DNA from: Blastomyces gilchristii SLH14081
Taxonomy: Eukaryota; Ascomycota; Eurotiomycetes; Onygenales; Ajellomycetaceae
Assembly (NCBI RefSeq): GCF_000003855.2
Contig: NW_003101653.1
Span: forward strand, 84,583-148,582
Length of the DNA stretch: 64,000 nucleotides
Direction: 5' to 3'
Within the stretch, counting starts at the first letter, position 1; every line of letters starts with the position of its first letter. Both the position numbers and the translations under genes were made by a program. Below the pieces are notes generated by a model. The model was given only the letters and a program-made list of their open reading frames with translations. It searched no databases and was not told the origin of the DNA. Below, piece after piece: positions 23,215-32,689 of the stretch.

Positions 23215-23899
23215 GATTATATCTCTTTTACACATAAGAATCTGATCTAACTTGCTATAATCTTTCACTACATACTATCATTGTATACACAAGCTATTAT
23301 TCAGCTTTGAATCATCTCATTCAGTGATTTTATAATAACTTCACTCTGTTAATTATTCAGTTCTGTTAATCTTTTATTCAACTACTAACTTTGCAAACTT
23401 TTATAATAAGTACTTTACTCAAATTATTCTCATTGATCTATTATTTAACATTTAATCTGTGTTTTTATAAATAAGAATGTAGACAGTGAATATATCTCTC
23501 TAAGCAGCTTTAGTATTAAGGTAATATTATCTTACTTAAATCTATATTAATTACTAGAAGTAAAAATATTTAATGTAATTAATACATATATATAATATCT
23601 TTGAATAAGAGTTACTTAAGCTGTAATTACTGTCTTAGATAGCTTAGAAGATTTGAATCAAAATAAATATAAACTGTAATATAAGAGAGAGAGAAAATCT
23701 TCTTTTAATAAAATACTCTATACTTAAGATAGTCTCACTGATAAGATTACTGAAATAATAGTATATTTTACTTATTTATAAGAGACAGAGTTCTTTGAAG
23801 TAAATGCAATGAAAATTATCTATAAATAATAACTATAAAAGTAGAAAATAAATTTCAACTCTATTATAAACTTAGTTACTGAAATCATTAATTAATTTT
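23215..23899 (+). other. AT-rich leader of the second LTR element
   Basis: Follows the 23070 LTR. Mutated sequence without open frames; I recognise no domain. It is probably the leader and the start of gag of the same element. Confidence 0.35.
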
Positions 23900-24566
23900 A
23901 ATTACTTTATTACAAACTCACTCAATTTTTTGAATAAGAACTCGCTGATAGATTCATTGAAAAGCTCTTAATTATACAAGCATTTTGACCTTATCACTGA
24001 CTTCATACTCTGTGTGATAATGAAGTTATTCAGTTAAATATGAATCAGATATTGTTTGAAACTTCTGTGTGAAATGATTCTCTGTTCACCTCTATCACAT
24101 CACAACTCTGAGTTAAATTGCTATACAAATTGTAAGATGAAGAGATCTAGTTATATACATCAATCTTCTTATTTTGAAGATTTTCAATCTGTGATTGTAA
24201 AGATATCTGAGAAGTAATCTTTATAAAAACTCTATCTATCTTTAATGTTTCAAAATATTAATGTTAAGTCTCACTTATATATCACTCTTCACAATCTAAT
24301 CTATCTTCAGTAGAAAGATATAAAAAGATATCTTAGTAATAGTATTAAGTATATAATTAACAGATATATTTAAAGTGCAATCTTCATATCTGTCTTTGAT
24401 ATATCAATACATTAATATCAAGTCTCACTTGTGTATTATCTCATTCAACCTAATCTATCTCTGATAAAAAGATATAAAAAGATACTTCATTAACAGTATT
24501 TAATACATAATCAGCAGACAATAATAACTATAAAATCAGTATACTTCAAGATCTGACTGAGTCTTT
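23900..24566 (+). repeat. Mutated left arm of a large inverted repeat (gag-like)
   Basis: This matches, in reverse complement, 32138-32675, which is nearly unmutated. Aligning the two by eye shows almost exclusively C-to-T and G-to-A changes in this arm. It also has a 154-bp tandem duplication (AAGTCTCAC anchors at 24266 and 24420) that is single in the other arm. The unmutated version reads in this orientation as short proline-rich open segments, perhaps part of a retroelement gag. No domain is recognised. Confidence 0.65.
24258..24566. repeat. Tandem duplication, ~154-bp period
   Basis: Two diverged copies of a unit containing AAGTCTCACTT, TCTAATCTATCT and AGATATAAAAAGATA. Only one copy exists in the opposite arm at 32138-32675. 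Confidence 0.65.
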
Positions 24567-24847
24567 AATCTCTGTATAGTGAGATATATTAAATCTAGTT
24601 TTAATATCTCAATATTCAATAGATTCTGTAAGAAATTAAGAACAGCAATACTAGATTTCTATTGAATTTGAGAATTAACTCTATATTAATATTATTATTA
24701 ACAAAGTCTTCTATTTTAAGATATAAATAATCAGTTTCTCTACATTCTGCTGATAATATTTATATTATTATATAGAAATAGACTTAAATACTCTATAATA
24801 TCAAGACTCTGAAGAGAGAAAGTCTTGATAGAGAGTATATAGTAGTG
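24567..24847 (+). mobile_element. LINE 5'-end fragment in inverted orientation (fragment D)
   Basis: 281 bp matching the reverse complement of the 5' ends of LINE B (20280-20560) and LINE C. It begins AATCTCTGTATAGTGAG, the mutated form of GATCCCTGCACAGTGAG. It is cut at GTAGTG, directly followed by the (TTA)n tail of LINE C, which points the other way. Confidence 0.8.
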
Positions 24848-24905
24848 TTATTATTATTATTATTCTTCAATTATAGATGTATGCAGTCAGAGACTATGAC
24901 ATCTA

Positions 24906-24928
24906 CCTGAGAACTTTTAGTTCTCAGG
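24906..24928. repeat. LINE 3' UTR hairpin (copy C)
   Basis: Stem CCTGAGAAC/GTTCTCAGG with loop TTTTA. The loop is the reverse complement of that in copy B (13655-13677), while the flanking sequence stays colinear. Confidence 0.85.
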
Positions 24929-27900
24929 GTTTTTCCTATATCTGTAAAGTTAACTATTATACATTCATCAATTTCAGATATGCAAAATCAGAAAATTCCA
25001 GCCCAGAATACAAAAACTGTTTACAAATTGCAGTGTTTTAACATCTTCTGATACTTTGAAATCATTTGACAATATCATGACAAAGGAAAAGAGAACACAG
25101 TCTTAAAGATAGACACATTAAATAGATAGACAGAAAGAAATTGAAAGGAAAAGATAAAGTAAAGAAAGACTGTAACAAAACAAATTATTAAAAGATAGTA
25201 TATAGCTATTTTAACAGACTATATCTGATTGATTTCCTCCTCTTCATATTCAGATAATTCTGAATTTAGTCATTTTCTTGTAGCTGCTTGAGTTTCTGAT
25301 AGAAAGTCTATTAAATATTTAATTCCTGTCTCAGTTGAGAATAAGAATCTCATATTTAATTGATTTAGATCATACTTCTCTTTCAATCTGACTCTGAGAC
25401 TATTGTATAATGCACAGTGTATTACAATATACTCAGAATTCTCATTTGCATTGCAGAATGAGCATTCTATTGAGTCAAATCTATCATCAAATCTTTGTAT
25501 ATAAGATTTGAAATAGCCATGTCCTAGTTTCAGCTGTATTATAGATGAGAATATTTTCTTTTTACATTTAATTGAACAAGATTTCCACTTGGGTTTTGTT
25601 TCAAATCTTGAATAATGTATACTCTTCTTTTGTTTCTGCCAGCTTTCATTTCACTTGTCTAAACAAGATTCTTTTATTTTTCTCTTTATAAAAGACCAGG
25701 ACACAACTTTTTGAATAGATCTGCTTAATTCTGCACCCTTTTTTGCAGCTGAATCAGTCAATTCATTATCATGAATATTCATATGAGCAGGAACCCAGTG
25801 TAAATGAATTATCAGCTTTGATGTTCTTCTCTTTTGAATTTTCAAAACAGAGTTTAAGATCAGTTCAAGATTCATTTGATCATTATGAATCTGACTATTT
25901 CTAAGTCTTTTTAAAGCAGCTTGACTATCAGAGAATATTCATGTCTCTTTCAAACTATTTCCTCTTTTATGAGATTTTATTTCTATGAGTTTGAAAGCTT
26001 TCACTATTGCAAATAGTTCAGCATCAAAGACTTCAGATTCACAGCCTAGATTTCAGAAATCTGAGATAAAATTGATATTATCTTCAGTATAAGCAATGCC
26101 TGTACCTAATCTATTCAGATTCTCATTCTTTGAGTTATCTGAATAAATCAGAATAGAGTCTTTTATATTGATTGTAGAAATTCTCTTCAAATGCTGTTCA
26201 TATTCTTTCTCTTTTGATAGTTCACTTATTTGTAAGTCTATAAGAGATTCAAGCTTTTCTCTCCAGGGAGATAACTTCTCATGATCCACTTTTTCAATAT
26301 TTAAAGAAGAAAATTGATTTTTAATCAGAGAGTATAGTCTGTAAAGTTGAGAAGGCAGTTTCTTTGAAGAATCATTTTCATTTCAATCAAGAAATCTATT
26401 TCAATTCAGTTCATTTCCAGAGTTAATTGATGAAAATGAAGACAAGACTCTTTCTCTGATTATATGATTTGAGCTCATCTTTATAACTCTCAGAGCATAG
26501 TTCATACAGGCCTTTTCAAATCTAATAGCAGGAGGAGGAATTGAAGCTTCAATTTCCATTGCTTTAATAGGAGATGATTTGAATGCTTTCAGAATTCTTC
26601 TCAAGGCTCTGTTTTGCAGACTTTGAAAGAGTTCAGTGAAATTCCCTTGATTATTTCATCACACTTAAACTCTATAATCAGCTACTGATGTAATACAGGC
26701 TATATATAACTGTCTCATAGCCTGGAAGAATAGACCTCTCTCTGTATTTGATAGTCTGATTATGTTATTCAATAGCCTTTCTGCCTTGACAGTTCTTTGT
26801 TGAATGTGATATTTAAAGTTCAACTTGGAGTTTAATCATACTCCTAATCATTTGATATTTACACTGGGTTTAATCTCTCTATTTAAAAGAGATAGAGACA
26901 GTTCTTTCTCATTGAATCTAGGAAAGAAATGAATTAACTCAGTTTTATTCATATTAAATTGAATTTGATTGATATCTGCTCTAACAAAGATTTTCTTTAC
27001 AGCTTCTTCAATCACTTTCAAATTCTCTTTGATAGTTTTTGAGCTGTAGACTAGACCATTATCATTTATATAACTTGGAGATCTTACTATTCTTATATTT
27101 CTATTCTTGAATAGATATGCAGTGTATATTGCAAATAAAATGAGTGAGATTGAAGATTCTTGTGATACTTCTATTTTTATCTCAGTCTTGTCTTATTTCA
27201 TTTCATCAAAGAAAAGTTATATAATTCTTTTAGATATAAAACAGTTAACTCATTTTATTAGAGAAAGTGACAGTTTTAACATTTTCAATGTCTGAATTAG
27301 CTTTGACTTTGAAACATGATCAAATGCTTCTTTTATATTAATAAAAACTGCAGTTGAGACCAGATCTTCATGCTTTGCTATTTGAATATCATGAATAACT
27401 GAGAGAACAGTGTCAATTGCAGAACACTGTTTTCTATTCCTTATTTGTTCACTGAATAAAAGAGAATTACTGACAGAGCTTATAAAAGATAGTCAAGTAG
27501 CTATTATCTTTTCTAAAACCTTTTCTAGACAGTTCAATAGAGATATTACTCTATATAACTTAGGAATTGAAGTTTTTCTATTAAACTTTGTAAGAATCAC
27601 TCCAGTGGCTTCTCTCCAGCATTCAGAATGATATTCATTTTTCAAGAGATTGAAAAAGAGCTCAAAATATTCATTCTTTAAGTAGGAGTATGTATTTTGA
27701 ATAATCAAGTGATTAATTGAATCAGGCCCTGCAGCAGTCTTAACTGAACTTGAGAAAATAGCTGACTCTAATTCATCTTGAGTAAGATCAGGCCATTCCC
27801 AGTCATTTTCATCAATATAGTTAAGAAGTGATATATTCTCTTCCTCTGAATCTGAATCTGATGAGTATTGAAAGAGAGTTCTTATAAAAGCTTGACATTT

Positions 27901-29461
27901 TTTCTCAAAAGAGTTTGCTGTATATGATTCATTCTGAAACTCATATTCTAAGATTGGAAGTTTTGCTACACTTCTTGTTTTAGTATAGTTAAAAGCTTTA
28001 AAAACTTTCTTTTCTTATGCTTCTTCAAGAAATTTATTCCAGCAGTCTGTTTTAGCTTTTTTAATATCTGAAAAATATTCATTTCTGACAGCTTTGAACT
28101 CTTCATCAGATATTACATCATTCTTTCAATCTCTTCTAGCAGTAGCTAATTCTTTTCTTTTAGATGAGATATTCTCATTTCACTAAGGTTTTAAATACTC
28201 AGAAGATTTTCTCTTTGAAATATTATCTCTAACACTTGTTAGAATAATAGATGTAATAAGCTTCACTCTATTCTCAAGCATTTCATTTGAGATATCTTGA
28301 CCAGAATTTCAATATAGCTCATTCTGTCTTTCAGATTTTAATAGTTTTATGCTTTCTTCAACTGCTTTTCAATCAGCTTTTTCAAAGTTAAACTGATTAG
28401 AGAGAAGAGGATTTTCACTCATTTGTTTTTCACTCAGTTCAATCTCAAATTGAATAATCTCATGATCTGATCCTGATGTCTCATTTGAATCAATAAACCA
28501 GTTTACAAGTCATCTTTTTATTAGATTTTATGACATGAAGATTAGATCTATAATAGATTTCTGTTTCATGCCTTTTCTAAAGAATGTTTGTTGATCAGAC
28601 TTATTAACCAAATCTATTGAATGCTCAAAGGTTCATTCAACTAGATTATCAGCTCTCACTGCTCTCTTGCATTCTGAATTTCATCAGAGATGATATGCAT
28701 TGAAATCTCCTGCAATTATAGAGTTTCTTGATGAAGTTATGTTCAGAAATCCTCTATCAATTGTTCAGATATTGTTATTTTCCTTCAATGACTTTTCATT
28801 ATAGATATTTATGAGCTGTATAGTATCAAACTCATTTTCTTTATCTATAATATCACCCACCAGAATATCAGAGTCAGACATGATATCAAATCTTAGATTA
28901 AATTGATATCTTAATCTCTTTCTTTCATAGATCACTACTCTTGACTTTATCTCAGACTTTTGAGGTAAAAAGCAGTAGTAGCTTGAATGAGAAATGACAT
29001 ATTTTTACTCAGCATCAAAATTCGGCTTCTGAAGCAGTATAAAATCAACTTTTTATTCAAATGCAATTTGAAGACAAGAATAAATGCAATTTAAGTTTCT
29101 ATTCACATTATTTTGAATAAATGTGATTTTTGAAGAGTTTTTAAACTTTTTTTGTTGTTTTTGTTATTATTATTATTATTATTATTCTTCCATTATACTC
29201 ATATGCAAGCGGAGCTTATGATGAGTCCTTGCGTGATGTTAAATACAGGCCAAGTGTTGGTTATACAGGAGGAAATACAGGTGTTGAGACCATGCCAAGA
29301 TAACAAGAACATAGGAAATACAAAGAAGTGACAATTAAATACATATGATAATAACTTCCCAGCCCAGGAACATAGAGCAATTTTATTGAAGCGATTTGTA
29401 CACCTCTGTATTTATTAGGAACCTGAGGTGCTTGGGTTCCGGATTTAATGTATCCCCTGCG

Positions 29462-29472
29462 GGTTTCGAACC
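29462..29472 (-). promoter_or_regulatory. SINE pol III B box
   Basis: GGTTCGAAACC on the minus strand, an exact match to the GGTTCGANNCC consensus. Confidence 0.8.
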
Positions 29473-29521
29473 CACACGCCCTGGTTTCCCACGCCAAGGC
29501 GCTACCGGGTGGCCGCATTAA

Positions 29522-29532
29522 CCATTCGGCCA
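29522..29532 (-). promoter_or_regulatory. SINE pol III A box
   Basis: TGGCCGAATGG on the minus strand, matching TRGCNNARYNG. It lies about 50 bp upstream of the B box. Confidence 0.75.
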
Positions 29533-29586
29533 CCGGGGCTTGTTGTTTTTGTTGTATATTCATACTAAAAGAGAAAAGAGTAGAAT

Positions 29587-31191
29587 CTAATCACTATCAT
29601 CAGATAGTAGATTATAACTATTCTTAAAAGTAGAAATCTTAACTGCTTACATTATATCTAGTTTATTATCAGAGTCATTTCTCAATTCTCTAATCTTAAC
29701 AGAAGTTTGAGAATTCAAATTCTGTTTACATTTAGCTGGAGAATTAGAGTTTGAAGATTTAGATAGTTGAGAGTTTCTTCTTTTTGAGCTTGCAGTTATA
29801 AGTCTACTGGCTTAACTCTTCTCTTCAGTTCTAGATTGACTTTGAGCTTCATCTTTTCTTCAGTTCTTTTGAGTTCTAGAAGCAAATATACATTCTTTTG
29901 AGCTAGATACATGTTTTTCTTTGCAATTAGAGCACTTAAGCAGAGTATATTGACAAATTTCATCTCTTTTTGAGCATGTTTCACATTTATGCTCACTAGT
30001 TTTGTGATCTCTGACACAGAATGCACATTTTGAGTCTCTAAAACATAAGATTGCAAAGTATTCATATCTTTGACAGTTTGAACACTGTGTTTGAGCTTTG
30101 AGATTCATTCTTGAGTCTTTGTATTCATGAACTCTCATTTTCAAACTTGCTACTCTTACTTCAGAGATCTTTGACTGTTTAAGTGTTTTTATATATACTA
30201 GAACAGAGGCATTTCTCCTGCTTTATCTGAACTCAATTGAATTTAGTCATACAGACTTCTTTCTCAGTTGAATAGAGTTGTATTCTTTCAATTCATTTTT
30301 GAGAAGTAGCATTTCTTCTTCACAGTCAAAAATTTCAACTGGAATATCATGAAGAATGAATTTATCTCACTTTTCATCTCTTTCAGATAGAATTGTTGTG
30401 TTTAACAAAGATTCTACTGCTGACTTTCAGAGATTCTTATTCTGAATAAGGAATTCAGTACTGAATTCAGACATTGTAGTCAGAATGATGAAGTTTCTAA
30501 AGAATGATGACTCAATTGAAACTATAACTGATTTTTGAACTTCAATATCAGTCATCAACTGAGAAAAGAACTGCTGATTAATTTCATTTCTGATTCTGAA
30601 AATGAGATTTGAGTTTAGCTTGTTTCTTTGTAGAATATCCTGATTTGAGACTTTGAGAATAAGTCTTCTATTTCTGAAGATTTGAAAGTTTTTCTCTTTT
30701 TGCATTTTCTTTTTCACTTTTCTATGAATAGAGGCATGAGCAGTATTCTTCTCAGTTTTCTCAGGATTTTGAGCAGATTTTGAGATAGCAGGTTTAGAGA
30801 CAGCAGATTCAGCTGCTTAAGCATATGTTTTCTTCTGATTCAAAGAAGAAGAAGAAGTAGAAAAAAAGAATGAAGAAGAGCAAGATGAAGAGTCAGTGAT
30901 TGTACTAGAAATTTTCAATGTTTTTTGAACTGTGTTTGAGATTCTAAGTTTGAACTTGATCATCTTCTGTAGTTGTCTAGCTTGAGTATGAAGAATTAAC
31001 AGAACTTCTTCATTCATCTCACTCAGACACTGCTTTTCAAGAATCTTACTTACTTTTTCAAGTTTCTGTATTTCAAGAACTTATTGTTTCTCTATTTCTT
31101 CTTTCTTTCTTCTCTTCAGAATTTCAATCTCAGAAATAGCATTTGAGAAAGCATCTTTTTCCACATCAACTGAGTGTATTTTTGAACTCAT
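29587..31191 (-). pseudogene. LINE C ORF1 (zinc-knuckle nucleic-acid-binding protein)
   Basis: From ATG 31191 (MSSKIHSVDVEKDAF) to TAG 29587-29589, about 534 codons with a few in-frame stops (for example in the EKQ*VLEIQ and KKTYA*AAE contexts, both formerly Gln). The N-terminal part is coiled-coil-like. The central part resembles the ORF1 core (NEINQQFFSQLMTDIEVQK). The C-terminal cysteine cluster is at 29890-30110: CSNCQRYEYF..LC, CAFCVRDHKTSEHKCETC, CSNCKEKH....KEC. The Gly expected in the first knuckle is Glu. Confidence 0.8.
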
Positions 31192-32137
31192 TGTTTTCAC
31201 TCAATGAAAAGTTGATCAGACTGTTTCAATTGAGATATTTCTAAGTCTGTTTTGAATTGAAAAGTTGGTCAGACTGTTTCAAAAGAAGAATAAAAGACTT
31301 TTGTGTATCAAACACCTGATTTTTTTCACACTAGTTCAGTAACTAGGTTAGATTTTTGAAGAGAATCTAATAAACTAAAATTGATTTTTGAGATAAATCA
31401 ATAAAATCTTTACAATCTCTTTCTTGAGATACAGTGAGAAAAAGTATGATATCAATTGATAATAAATCAGATAATATGACAGTTTTTAAGAGAAAAACTG
31501 ACAAAAAATAAATCAATTTTTTGCAGAGAAATTGATTAAAACTATTTAATTTTATTCTAAATTATTCAATTCTTCTCACACAACAAGTGTGTAACTCAAA
31601 TCAGTTAATAAAGAGTGTAAAAAAGAATTAAGTATTAATGAAAGCTCTTCAGCTACTGAAAAAGTAATTCTTACTTAAAAGAATATGAAATTATGACAGA
31701 AAACAGCTCTGTTTTTAATTCTTTGTAAGAATATTGTATAAAACCCAGAGAAAAACACCTTACTTTTTCAAGAGAAGTAAAAAACTATTTCTAAGATCTT
31801 TTTTTTTTTATGCATTGACTGCTGCAGAAGAATGAGATAGAAACTGCTAAGATATGCACTACTATATACTCTCTATCAAGACTTTCCCTCTTTAGAGTCT
31901 TGATATTATAGAGAATATAAGTCTGTTTCTATATGATAATATAAATATTGTCAGCAGGATGTAGAGGAACTGGTTATTTATATCTCAAAATAGAAGACTT
32001 TGTCAATGATTATATCAATATAGAGTTAATTCTTAAATTCAATAGAAATCTAGTGTTGCTGTTCTCAATCTCTTGCAGAATCTATTGAATATTGAGATAT
32101 TAAAACTAGATTAAATATATCTCACTGTGCAGGGATC
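31192..32137 (-). promoter_or_regulatory. LINE C 5' UTR
   Basis: Non-coding, homologous to 19564-20560. One of the repeated CTGATCAACTTTTC-type motifs seen in copy B is missing here (about 58 bp shorter near 31200). Confidence 0.4.
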
Positions 32138-32675
32138 AAAGGCTCAGTCAGATCTTGGAATATACTGATTTTATAGTTGTTGGTATGCTGTTGACTCATT
32201 GTCTGTTGATTATGTGCTTGATATTATCACTGAGGTATCATTTTGTATTTTTCTGCTGGGGATGGGCCAGATTGAGAAGGGCAGTATGAGGGTGGGACTT
32301 GGCGTTGGTGTTTTGGAACATCAAAGATGGACAGGGTTTTCGCGGAGGTCGCTCCTCAGATATCTTCACAACTACAGATTGGGGATCTTCCAAAATCGAG
32401 AAGATTGGTGCATGCGGCTAGGTCTCTTCACCTTACAATTTGTATGGCAATTTGGCCTGGGGTTGTGGTGTGGTAGGGGAGAATGGGGGATAATCCCACG
32501 CAGGAGTTCCGAACGATGTCTGGTTCACGTTTGGCTGGATAACTCCACCACCACACGGGGTATGCGGTCGGCGATGGGGTCAAAATGCTTGTATGATCGA
32601 GGGCTTTTCGATGGATCTATCGGCGGGTTCTTATTCGAAAAATCGAGCGAGTTCGTGGTGGAGCGGTTGTGAGAA
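32138..32675 (-). repeat. Nearly unmutated right arm of the inverted repeat
   Basis: A GC-normal block surrounded by AT-rich sequence. It is the reverse-complement homologue of 23900-24566. On the minus strand it shows short open, proline-rich segments (for example a FGTPAWDYPPFSPTTPQPQ-type stretch) separated by stops or frameshifts. A 157-codon open frame on the plus strand (32199-32672) has no recognisable similarity and is probably chance. The border to mutated sequence is abrupt near 32200 and again near 32680. Confidence 0.68.
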
Positions 32676-32689
32676 TTTGCTCTTTACAA

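Larger units (their letters stand above)
29166..29539 (-). mobile_element. tRNA-derived SINE sharing the LINE 3' tail
   Basis: 374 bp inserted in LINE C, with a perfect 14-bp TSD TTGTTGTTTTTGTT (29152-29165 and 29540-29553). The minus-strand head begins GCCCCGGTGGCCGAATGG and contains an A box (TGGCCGAATGG, 29522-29532) and a perfect B box (GGTTCGAAACC, 29462-29472), so RNA polymerase III transcription is likely. A tRNA-unrelated body of about 240 bp follows. The 3' end reads TATAATGGAAGAATAATAAT, nearly identical to the 3' end of LINEs B and C (CTATAATTGAAGAATAATAA). The sequence is GC-normal and shows no RIP, so it is young or too short to be mutated. Confidence 0.85.
25219..29563 (-). pseudogene. 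LINE C ORF2 (endonuclease-RT-RNase H), interrupted by SINE
   Basis: Starts at ATG 29563 (MNIQQKQQ), is disrupted after about codon 8 by the SINE, and resumes below 29151 (KKFKNSSKITFIQNNVNRN). It ends EEEEINQI at a TAG, 25219-25221. Endonuclease: IIAGDFNAYH near 28700. RT: AAGPDSINHLII near 27730 and VISLLNCLEKVLEKI near 27520; the catalytic box reads YINDNGLVYSS near 27055-27085, where YxDD is expected. RNase H: ILIYSDNSKN near 26135 and WVPAHMNIHDNELTDSAAK near 25740-25800. C-terminal knuckle CSFCNANENSEYIVIHC near 25405-25460. There are several in-frame stops. Confidence 0.85.
24848..32137 (-). mobile_element. Tad/I-like LINE, copy C, with SINE insertion
   Basis: Minus-strand LINE homologous along its length to LINE B but less mutated. 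The tail is at 24848-24866 and the 5' end GATCCCTGCACAGTGAG at 32137. It contains a 374-bp SINE plus its 14-bp TSD. It lacks a matching TSD: the left neighbour is the inverted LINE fragment D, and the right neighbour continues into the unmutated inverted-repeat arm. Its flanks were therefore rearranged or duplicated after insertion. Confidence 0.85.

Noticed and set aside
29440..29540. A tRNA gene on the minus strand
   Set aside because: The A and B boxes are good, but the acceptor ends do not pair properly (GCCCCGG against CAGGGGA), the anticodon loop is 9 nt and there is extra sequence after the D arm. The 14-bp TSD and LINE-like tail show it is a SINE.
29261..29563. 100-codon minus-strand open frame with an AEWLMRPPGSALAWE stretch
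   Set aside because: The first eight codons are LINE ORF2 and the rest is a chance translation of the tRNA-like SINE head.
32199..32672. 157-codon plus-strand open frame in the GC-normal block
   Set aside because: No recognisable similarity. The block is the unmutated arm of an inverted repeat whose better coding signal is on the opposite strand.
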